Positions 17,113 through 24,156 of a stretch of 64,000 bases of DNA are shown one piece after another. This DNA is from Sandaracinaceae bacterium (GTDB lineage: Bacteria > Myxococcota_A > Polyangia > Polyangiales > Sandaracinaceae), in assembly GCA_020633195.1 (NCBI GenBank), contig JACKEC010000024.1:120705-184704 (forward strand). The letters are read 5' to 3'. The number at the start of each line of letters is the position of its first letter. The first letter of the stretch is position 1. Below the pieces are notes generated by a model. It did no database searches. It was not told the DNA's origin and saw only the letters and a list, made by a program, of their open reading frames with translations. Position numbers and translations under genes: made by a program.

Positions 17113-18120
17113 ATGTCGCGTCGCGTCCTCTCGCCGCTCCTCCTGCTGGCCCTCGCGATGGCGACCCCGCCCGACGTCGGCGCGCAGACCGCCCCCGCCG
17201 CCCGGACGATGCGCCTGGCCACCCTCGCGCCCCGCAACCCCTTGATGGTGCAGGCGACGGGGCGCTGGAATCAGCAGCTCGAGGCCGCGACCGGCGGCCG
17301 GCTCCAGGTCCGCGTGTACTGGGGCGGCCAGATGGGCGACGAGCGCACGGTGGTCCGCAAGATGCGGATCGGCGACGTCGACGCGGCCTCGCTCACCTCG
17401 GCGGGGATGTCGCTGATCTACCGGCCGGTGCTCGCGCTCCAGGCGCCCGGCATCATCAGCACCTACCGGCAGGTGGACGCGGTCCGCGAGCAGATCGGGC
17501 CCGAGCTGCGGCGCGGGATCGAGGGCGAGGGCTTCGGGCTGCTCGGCTTCGGGGACTCGGGCCGCATCCGCATCTTCTCGACCGAGCCGATCCACCGCCC
17601 CCAGGACCTGCGGCGGATGCGCCCCTGGGTGCCGCGCACCGACGCCATCTTCACCCACTTCCTCGCGGTGGTCGGGGCGACCGGGGTGCCGCTCTCGATC
17701 GGCGAGGTCTTCGGCGGCCTGCGCACCGGCATGATCGACGCGGCGCCGGGCACCGCCATCGCGGTCGCCGGGCTGCAGTGGTTCACCTCGGTGCACTACT
17801 GCACCGCCCAGAGCGACGGGTTCCTCGTCGGCGGCATGGTGGTCCGCCAGGGCTTCCTCGATCAGCTCAGCGCCGAGGACCGGCAGGCGCTCTTCGACAT
17901 CAGCGCGCAGAACCACCAGCGGACCCTGCGGGCCGCGCGGGTCGGCGACGAGCGCGCCTACGCGGCGCTGCAGCGCCACGGGATCACGCCCGTCGACATC
18001 GAGGAGCACCGCGCGGAGTGGGTCGACGTCGCGCGGCAGACGCGCCAGCGCATGAGCGGCGCGGTGGTCCCCGCGGAGCTGCTGCAGCGCGTCGAGCAGG
18101 TCGCCGCCGCGGCGCAGTGA
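17113..18120 (+). CDS. TRAP transporter substrate-binding protein (DctP type)
   Basis: This 335-residue periplasmic protein has a signal peptide (LLLLALAMATPPDVGA). The DctP-family body includes MRLATLAPRNPLMVQATGRW, VYWGGQMGDERTVVRKMRIGDVD and, near 205, GEVFGGLRTGMIDAAPG, the segment that contacts the carboxylate ligand in the family. DctP proteins deliver organic acids to a DctQ/DctM membrane pair. No such membrane gene adjoins: the next gene is a convergent radical SAM gene. It is thus an orphan receptor, or works with a transporter encoded elsewhere. Confidence 0.85.
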   Translation: MSRRVLSPLLLLALAMATPPDVGAQTAPAARTMRLATLAPRNPLMVQATGRWNQQLEAATGGRLQVRVYWGGQMGDERTVVRKMRIGDVDAASLTSAGMSLIYRPVLALQAPGIISTYRQVDAVREQIGPELRRGIEGEGFGLLGFGDSGRIRIFSTEPIHRPQDLRRMRPWVPRTDAIFTHFLAVVGATGVPLSIGEVFGGLRTGMIDAAPGTAIAVAGLQWFTSVHYCTAQSDGFLVGGMVVRQGFLDQLSAEDRQALFDISAQNHQRTLRAARVGDERAYAALQRHGITPVDIEEHRAEWVDVARQTRQRMSGAVVPAELLQRVEQVAAAAQ

Positions 18121-18138
18121 TCTCGGGGGGATCCGGGC

Positions 18139-19236
18139 TCAGGCCGGCGGCTGATAGGCGCAGAGCGGGTCGTCGGCGAGCATGTCGTGTTGCATGCCGA
18201 ACGCCCTCGCGCGCGAGCCGCCGCAGGCGAACTTGTAGTCGCACCGCCCGCAACGACCCTTGTATTGCTCCGGGTCGCGCAGCACGCGGAGCGCGGGCGC
18301 GTTCGGGTAGACCTCGTCGAGCGCGACCTCTTTGACGTTGCCGAGCAGCGGCTCGGGCAAGAAGCCAGCCGGGTAGATCTCGCCGCGGCACGACACGAAC
18401 ACGACGCCGTTGCCGTCACGGACGCCGAAGGCCATCCGGCCCGCGCGGCGCCCGATCTCCTCGAGCGACATGCCCTCGGCGCGCTTGCGCTCGATCCAAT
18501 AGCGCCGGTAGTGCGGCGCCTCCGTCGTCCCGACCCGGAAGGGCGCGTCTTCGGCCACCTCGTAGACCCACGAGAAGAGCTCCTCGACCTCGTCGGCGCT
18601 CGGCACCCCGAGCTCGAGCCCGCGGCCGACGGGGACGAGGAGGAAGAGGCTCCAGCGCTTCACCGGCGGCGCCGCCTCGGTGCTGAGGAGCCGATACATC
18701 GCCTTCAGGTGCGGCAACGTGTCGGTGGTCACCGACGTGTTGACCTGCACGGGCAGCTCGACCTCGCGGGCCCACCGCAGCGCCTGCATCGAGCGCTCGA
18801 AGGTGCCCTCGACCTGCCGGAAGCCGTCGTGCACGGCGGGGTCGGGGCCGTCGAGGCTCACGCCCATGGCCGTCACCCCGAGCTCCTTGAAGCGGACCAC
18901 GTCGTCGCGCGTGAGCAGCGGCGTGATCGCCGGGGTCACCGCGATCGGGATGTGCCGCGCCCGCGCGTGCTCGATGAGCTCCCACAGGTCGGGCCGCTTC
19001 ATCGGATCGCCGCCCGTGAGCACGAGCATGCTGCCCAGCCGGCCGACGCTCTCGATGAGCGACTTGCCCTCGTCGGTCGAGAGCTCGCCGTCGACGGGAT
19101 CCGTCTGCGCGTTCGCGCGGCAGTGCCGACACGCGAGGTCGCAGGCGCTCGTCATCTCCCAGTAGACGTTGATGGGAGCGCGGCCGAACAAGAGCCCGGG
19201 GAGCTCGCCGCCGATGCGCTCGGGTGCTGTGTTCAT
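18139..19236 (-). CDS. Radical SAM/SPASM enzyme
   Basis: This 365-residue enzyme has the radical SAM cluster motif CDLACRHC (Cys32, 36, 39), the LTGGDPM glycine motif and SLDGPDPAVHD. The C-terminal SPASM-like region has cysteines in CRGEIYPAGF, CGRCDYKFACGGSRARA and DDPLC, for one or two auxiliary clusters. The layout resembles heme-pathway enzymes NirJ/AhbC/AhbD and related SPASM proteins that modify peptides. No precursor peptide or heme genes are nearby, so the substrate is open. The ATG at 19236 is preferred over one four codons upstream. Confidence 0.85.
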   Translation of the reverse strand: MNTAPERIGGELPGLLFGRAPINVYWEMTSACDLACRHCRANAQTDPVDGELSTDEGKSLIESVGRLGSMLVLTGGDPMKRPDLWELIEHARARHIPIAVTPAITPLLTRDDVVRFKELGVTAMGVSLDGPDPAVHDGFRQVEGTFERSMQALRWAREVELPVQVNTSVTTDTLPHLKAMYRLLSTEAAPPVKRWSLFLLVPVGRGLELGVPSADEVEELFSWVYEVAEDAPFRVGTTEAPHYRRYWIERKRAEGMSLEEIGRRAGRMAFGVRDGNGVVFVSCRGEIYPAGFLPEPLLGNVKEVALDEVYPNAPALRVLRDPEQYKGRCGRCDYKFACGGSRARAFGMQHDMLADDPLCAYQPPA

Positions 19237-19292
19237 CACACCCCGCACCTACCCCCGCGGCGGGGCGAGGCCACTGCCGGACGCGCCTCCGA

Positions 19293-20261
19293 TCAGCGGA
19301 GCTGCTCGAGCCGGCGCTCGGCTTGCTGCGCCATGCGCTCGGGGAGCCCGATGGCGAGCGCGCGCTGCAGCGCGACGCGAGCGCGAGCCGGGCGGTGGAG
19401 CTGATCCATCTCCAGGCGGCCCAGCGTGTAGGCGGCGATCGCCGCGCGCGGATCGTCGTGCGCCATCGCCCGTCGCAGCAGGCCCGCCGCCTCGTCGAGG
19501 TCTCCATTGCGCTGCGCGTCGGCCGCCGCCGCGACCAGCTCCCCGACGTCCTCGGCGGGCGGAGCGGGGCGCCGCACGCGCGGTGAAGGGGCCACCGGCG
19601 GACCCGCGACGGGCGCGGGGCTCGGCGCGGCCTCGGGCTCCGCGCGCACCACGATCCGGTCACCGCGCACGAGCCGCGCGACCCGATCCGGGACACGCTC
19701 ACCGCGGACGAGCACCACGCCGCGCTGCACCGTGACCTCCACCTCGCCCTCGCGACGCTCCCCCTCCCGACGCTCCACCGTGAAGACCGTCCCGACCACC
19801 TCGACGGTGGCCAGGCCGCCCTCCACGATCCACCGCCGCGGGCCGCCGGGCTGCACCTCGAAGGTCGCGCGCCCGCGCTCCAGCAGCGTCACGAACTGCT
19901 CGTCGCCGCTCTCGATCGTGGTCAGCCGCGAGCCCGCGTCCAGCGCGATCGTCGACCCGTCGGGGAGCTCGAAGCGCCGAGCCTCGGGCGCGTCGAAGCG
20001 GGCCGGCACCGTCCACGCGACGGCGGGCGGCGAGACCTCGACGGGCGCGGTCGCCCGCGGGGTCGGGACCACGTCCGCGTCCGGCCAGGCGACCCACGCG
20101 AGCACCCCGACGACAGCGGCCGCGAGGGGCACCGCCAGCCAGGCGCTCGATCGGCGCGGCGTCGACTGGCGCTGGGCCCGGATCACCCGCCACATGCGCG
20201 AGATCCGCGCCTCGTCGGTGGGCGACTCGAGGTGCTGGGCGAGGGGGCGCGGCGCGCTCAT
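19293..20261 (-). CDS. FecR-like anti-sigma protein with TPR tail
   Basis: This 322-residue protein has a short cytoplasmic N-terminus, one membrane helix (about 40-60, AWLAVPLAAAVVGVLAWVAW) and a FecR-type periplasmic domain (about 90-200, RFELPDGSTIALDAGSRL and VEVVGTVFTVERR). After a Pro-rich linker, TPR-like helices complete the protein (about 240-322). It lacks a recognisable CXXC zinc anti-sigma motif. The start overlaps the stop of the ECF sigma gene (ATGA), so it is most likely that factor's membrane regulator. Confidence 0.85.
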   Translation of the reverse strand: MSAPRPLAQHLESPTDEARISRMWRVIRAQRQSTPRRSSAWLAVPLAAAVVGVLAWVAWPDADVVPTPRATAPVEVSPPAVAWTVPARFDAPEARRFELPDGSTIALDAGSRLTTIESGDEQFVTLLERGRATFEVQPGGPRRWIVEGGLATVEVVGTVFTVERREGERREGEVEVTVQRGVVLVRGERVPDRVARLVRGDRIVVRAEPEAAPSPAPVAGPPVAPSPRVRRPAPPAEDVGELVAAAADAQRNGDLDEAAGLLRRAMAHDDPRAAIAAYTLGRLEMDQLHRPARARVALQRALAIGLPERMAQQAERRLEQLR

Positions 20262-20878
20262 GCTCGCTCTCCCGCCACGTGCGCGTCGATGCGCACCTTG
20301 GCCTTGAGGATCCATCGCTTGACCGTCGCGAGGGAGCAGTCGCACGCGCTCGCGGTCTCGGGCAGCGACCAGCCCTCCACCTCGTGAAGCATCCACGCCA
20401 TGCGGTGGGTCGGCGCGAGCTCGCGCAGGATGGCGTCGATTCGCGCGAGCTCGGCGCGGACGTCGGGTGGGGTGGTCGGCGTCGCGAAGCGCTCGAGGGT
20501 GGCGTCGTCGACGGTCCGGTCGAGGCCGAGCGAGCGCAGCAGCTTGCGCTTGCGCAGGCGGCCGCGGACCTTGTTCATCGCGATCCGCACGAGCCAGCGT
20601 TCGAAGAGGGCGGCGTCCCGCAGCGTGTCGAGCTTCGAGAACGCCTTGAGGAACGTCTCCTGGACGACGTCTTCGGCCTCCGTCGAGCGGCCGAGCACGC
20701 GGGTCGCCGAGTCGCTGACCCGGCGCACGTGGCGGCGGTAGAGCGCCTCCTCGGCCCACGAGTCCCCCTCGAGCGCGCGCGCCACGAGCGCCTCGTCGCT
20801 CGGCCCCGGGTCGAGCGCGCGGACGGCGCCGTCGCCGTCGGCGGTCGCGGGCACGTGGGGGATCGGCGTCGCGCTCAC
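20258..20878 (-). CDS. ECF-type RNA polymerase sigma factor
   Basis: This 206-residue sigma-70 family protein has region 2 at about 28-95 (EALYRRHVRRVSDSATRVLG, then EAEDVVQETFLKAF, the core-binding and -10 recognition helices). Region 4 lies at about 140-200 (LRELAPTHRMAWMLHEVEGW, then SACDCSLATVKRW as the -35 helix-turn-helix). It should direct a stress or envelope regulon held in check by the overlapping FecR-like protein. A small lipoprotein gene lies 46 bases upstream on the same strand and may share the transcript. Confidence 0.93.
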   Translation of the reverse strand: MSATPIPHVPATADGDGAVRALDPGPSDEALVARALEGDSWAEEALYRRHVRRVSDSATRVLGRSTEAEDVVQETFLKAFSKLDTLRDAALFERWLVRIAMNKVRGRLRKRKLLRSLGLDRTVDDATLERFATPTTPPDVRAELARIDAILRELAPTHRMAWMLHEVEGWSLPETASACDCSLATVKRWILKAKVRIDAHVAGERA

Positions 20879-20924
20879 GCCCCCAAGGATGACTCGGGCG
20901 GCCGGATCGGCTCACCCCTCGTCG

Positions 20925-21266
20925 TCATGGGACGATGAGGTCTCGCAGCATCCCGCTGCCGCCGCCCTCTTGCTGCCAGAGGCTGAGCGAGTCGCCCGTC
21001 GAGGCGGCGATGCGGAGCGAGTAGAGCCCGCTGGTCGCGTCCGAGGTCACGATCACGCCCTCGCCGGTCTCGTTGTTGAAACAGAAGACCAGCGCGCCCG
21101 GGCGCGCCTCGCCGCTGACGGTCACGAAGCCCTCCATGTCGGGTGGCCCCTCGATCAGCGCGGTCGGCGGAGGCAGGGGCAGCACCGGCGCGGCGCAGCC
21201 CGGCCCATAGGCCAGCACGATCGTGGCGGCGAGGGCGATCAGCCCGAGAGTGCGTCGACTCGGCAC
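20925..21266 (-). CDS. Small predicted lipoprotein
   Basis: About 113 residues from a GTG start reading VPSRRTLGLIALAATIVLAY, followed by GPGCAAP, an acceptable lipobox. The mature part (SGEARPGALVFCFNNETGEG) looks like a small beta-sandwich of carboxypeptidase-regulatory type. A longer in-frame start (ATG at 21317) would put 17 residues ahead of the signal peptide and is less likely. It is the first gene before the sigma/FecR pair and divergent from gyrA. The function is unknown. Confidence 0.7.
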   Translation of the reverse strand: MPSRRTLGLIALAATIVLAYGPGCAAPVLPLPPPTALIEGPPDMEGFVTVSGEARPGALVFCFNNETGEGVIVTSDATSGLYSLRIAASTGDSLSLWQQEGGGSGMLRDLIVP

Positions 21267-21351
21267 GGCGTCCACGCAGGGTAGCAACGCTGGTGCCGCT
21301 CGCCCAGGGCGGCGCAACCCCCTCGAGTTCCCTGACTTCGTTGCCGGTTAC

Positions 21352-21366
21352 GCCAACGTCGTTGGC
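21352..21366. promoter_or_regulatory. Perfect dyad upstream of gyrA
   Basis: GCCAACG-T-CGTTGGC is a 7+1+7 palindrome lying 72 bases before the gyrA ATG, in the divergent gyrA/lipoprotein control region. It is a candidate operator. Confidence 0.4.
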
Positions 21367-21390
21367 AACTCCGTTTGCACACCGTCGGCT

Positions 21391-21422
21391 CGTGCGCGCG
21401 CGTGCGCGCGTACGCGCGCGTG
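21391..21422. repeat. 32-bp alternating purine-pyrimidine (Z-DNA-prone) tract before gyrA
   Basis: From 21391 to 21422 every step alternates pyrimidine and purine, almost all CG with three TG and one TA step. It ends 16 bases before the gyrA start codon. Such (CG)n tracts flip to Z-DNA under negative supercoiling. Confidence 0.75.
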
Positions 21423-21438
21423 ATAGAGTCCGCCCCAC

Positions 21439-24123
21439 ATGGCCCAGCAGCAGACCATCCCCGTCACGATCGAAGACGAGATGCGCTCGTCGTACCTCGC
21501 GTACGCGATGAGCGTCATCGTCGGGCGGGCGATCCCCGATGTCCGCGATGGGCTCAAGCCCGTGCACCGCCGGGTCATGTACTCGATGCACGAGCAGGGG
21601 GTTCGGTACAACACCTCCTACAAGAAGAGCGCCCGCATCGTCGGTGACGTCCTCGGTAAGTACCACCCCCACGGCGACCAGGCCGTCTACGACGCCCTGG
21701 TGCGGATGGCGCAGGACTTCTCCATGCGTTACCCGCTCGTCGACGGGCAGGGGAACTTCGGCTCGGTCGACGGCGACCCGCCGGCCGCCATGCGTTACAC
21801 GGAGGTCCGCATGGCGCGGGTGGCCTCCGAGCTGCTCGCGGACATCGACGAAGAGACCGTCGACTTCGAGCCCAACTTCGACGACTCGGAGCAGGAGCCG
21901 AGCGTCCTCCCGAGCCGGATCCCGAACCTGCTGGTCAACGGCTCGTCGGGCATCGCGGTCGGGATGGCGACGAACATCCCGCCGCACAACCTCGCGGAGA
22001 TCGTCGACGCGACGATCCGCCTGATCGAGAACCCCGAGCTCAGCATCGACGAGCTGATGGCCGACGACCCGGAGACGGGGCGGCTCGGCGTGAAGGGGCC
22101 GGACTTCCCGACCGCGGGCTTCATCTACGGCACCAGCGGCATCCGCGCCGCGTATCACACCGGCCGCGGCCGCGTCGTGATGCGCGCTCGCGTGTCGATC
22201 GAGGAGATCCAGGGCCGCGGCGACCGCGAGCAGATCGTCATCACCGAGATCCCCTATCAGGTGAACAAGGCGGAGCTGCTCAAGAAGATCGCGCAGCTCG
22301 TCCGCGAGAAGAAGATCGAGGGCATCAGCGACCTGCGCGACGAGAGCGATCGCGACGGGATGCGGATGGTGATCGAGCTCAAGCGCGACGCCCACCACGA
22401 GATCGTCCTCAACCACCTGTATCAGCAAACCGCGTTGCAGAGCACGTTCGGCGTGAACTGCCTCGCGATCGTCAACGGCCAGCCGAAGGTGCTGAGCCTC
22501 AAGGACGCGCTGACGCACTTCATCTGGCACCGCCGCGAGGTCGTGACGCGGCGCACCCGGTTCCGGCTGCGCAAGGCGCTCGAGCGTCAGGAGATCGTCG
22601 AGGGCCTCGGCATGGCCGTGACCGACGTCGACCTCGTCGTGCGCACCATCCGCGAGTCGAAGGATCCCGACGAGGCGCGCGAGCGCCTGATGGCCCTGCC
22701 GCTGAAGGGCCTCGAGGACTTCGTGCGGCGCGCGGGTCGCCCCGAGGACGAGCTCGCGGTCGCGCGCGAGCGCGGCGACTACTTCCTCACCGAGGTCCAG
22801 GCGAAGGCGATCCTCGAGATGCGCCTGTCGCGGCTCACCGGGCTCGAGCGCGAGAAGCTCGCCATCGAGTACGGCGAGATCTGTCAGCTCATCGCCGAGC
22901 TGCGCGCGATCCTCGCGTCGGACACGCGCCTGCTCGAGGTCATCAAGGAGGAGCTGCAGGAGATCCGGGAGCGCTACGCCGATCCGCGCCGCACCGAGAT
23001 CATCATGGCCGAGGGCGACATCGACATCATCGACCTCATCGCCAACGAGGCGATGGTCGTGGTGATCACGCGCGGCGGCTACCTCAAGCGCGTCCCGCTG
23101 ACCGAGTACCAGTCGCAGCACCGCGGCGGGAAGGGGACGCGCGCCGCGAAGCTCAACGAGGAGGACTTCGTCCGCTGGCTCTTCGTGGCCAACGCGCACG
23201 ACCACATCCTCTTCCTGACCGACGCGGGCAAGTGCTACCTCAAGCGCGTCTACGAGATCCCGATGGGCTCGCGCGCGTCGCGCGGTCGCCACGTGAACAA
23301 CTTCATCGGGCTCGAGCAGGGCGAGGAGAGCCTCGCGTCGATCCTCGCGCTCGAGAGCTTCGAGGACGAGCAAGGCTTCTTGCTCACGTGCTCGCGCCTC
23401 GGCAAGGTCAAGCGCAGCGAGCTCAGCGCCTACGCGAACATCCGCGCGAACGGCCTCATCGCGGTCCAGATCGAGGAGGGCGACCAGCTCCTCGCCGCGC
23501 GCCTCGTGCGCGAGACCGACGAGGTCCTCATCGGCACCGCGGGCGGCATGAGCATCCGCTTCCCCGTCTCCGACGTCCGGCCGATGGGCCGCGACACGCG
23601 CGGCGTCCGCGGCATCGACCTCAAGGAAGAGGACTTCGTCATCGGGATGGACGTCGTCGAGGACGACGAGCAGCAGGTCCTCGCGGTGAGCGCGAACGGC
23701 TACGGCAAGCGCACCCCGATCACCGAGTGGCGCGTCCAGAGCCGCGGCGGCAAGGGCATCATCGCGATGGTCACGAGCGACAGGAACGGCCCGCTCGTGA
23801 AGCTGCGCCTCGTCCGCCCCGGCGACCAGATCATGGCCGTGACCAACGGCGGTCAGATCATCCGGACCCACGTCGACCCGATCCGCGAGGCGGGCCGGAA
23901 CACGCAGGGCGTCCGGGTGATCCGCGTCGCCGCGGGCGAGCGCGTGGTCGACGTCGAGCCGGTGACCGAAGAGGACGAGGGCGAGGACGACGAGCTGCCG
24001 GTGGACTCGGAGCTGCCCGACGCCGACACCGCGGCCGCGATCGAAGCGGCGGCGGCGGCCGAGGCGGCCGAAGCCGAAGCGGAGGCGGAGGCGAGCGGCC
24101 CCGACGACGACGAGACCGAGTAG
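21439..24123 (+). CDS. gyrA: DNA gyrase subunit A
   Basis: This 894-residue protein is the cleavage-religation subunit of DNA gyrase. Catalytic Tyr120 lies in AAMRYTEVRM. The C-terminal beta-pinwheel has a gyrase-box-like HRGGKG (about 560) and a second SRGGKG near 770, which favours GyrA over ParC. The quinolone region reads HPHGDQAVYD, so the residue at the E. coli Ser83 position is Gln81, while Asp85 (Asp87 in E. coli) is kept. The C-terminus has an acidic, Ala/Glu-rich tail of about 60 residues. An alternating CG tract precedes the start and a hairpin overlaps the stop. Confidence 0.97.
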   Translation: MAQQQTIPVTIEDEMRSSYLAYAMSVIVGRAIPDVRDGLKPVHRRVMYSMHEQGVRYNTSYKKSARIVGDVLGKYHPHGDQAVYDALVRMAQDFSMRYPLVDGQGNFGSVDGDPPAAMRYTEVRMARVASELLADIDEETVDFEPNFDDSEQEPSVLPSRIPNLLVNGSSGIAVGMATNIPPHNLAEIVDATIRLIENPELSIDELMADDPETGRLGVKGPDFPTAGFIYGTSGIRAAYHTGRGRVVMRARVSIEEIQGRGDREQIVITEIPYQVNKAELLKKIAQLVREKKIEGISDLRDESDRDGMRMVIELKRDAHHEIVLNHLYQQTALQSTFGVNCLAIVNGQPKVLSLKDALTHFIWHRREVVTRRTRFRLRKALERQEIVEGLGMAVTDVDLVVRTIRESKDPDEARERLMALPLKGLEDFVRRAGRPEDELAVARERGDYFLTEVQAKAILEMRLSRLTGLEREKLAIEYGEICQLIAELRAILASDTRLLEVIKEELQEIRERYADPRRTEIIMAEGDIDIIDLIANEAMVVVITRGGYLKRVPLTEYQSQHRGGKGTRAAKLNEEDFVRWLFVANAHDHILFLTDAGKCYLKRVYEIPMGSRASRGRHVNNFIGLEQGEESLASILALESFEDEQGFLLTCSRLGKVKRSELSAYANIRANGLIAVQIEEGDQLLAARLVRETDEVLIGTAGGMSIRFPVSDVRPMGRDTRGVRGIDLKEEDFVIGMDVVEDDEQQVLAVSANGYGKRTPITEWRVQSRGGKGIIAMVTSDRNGPLVKLRLVRPGDQIMAVTNGGQIIRTHVDPIREAGRNTQGVRVIRVAAGERVVDVEPVTEEDEGEDDELPVDSELPDADTAAAIEAAAAAEAAEAEAEAEASGPDDDETE

Positions 24124-24150
24124 GGGCGCACCGGATCCCGGGTGCGCCCC
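24123..24150. terminator. Hairpin after gyrA
   Basis: GGGGCGCACC and GGTGCGCCCC form a perfect 10-bp stem around an 8-base loop. The stem starts on the last base of the gyrA stop codon and fills the gap to the convergent FG-GAP gene. It probably stops both transcripts. Confidence 0.65.
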
Positions 24151-24156
24151 GGAACC

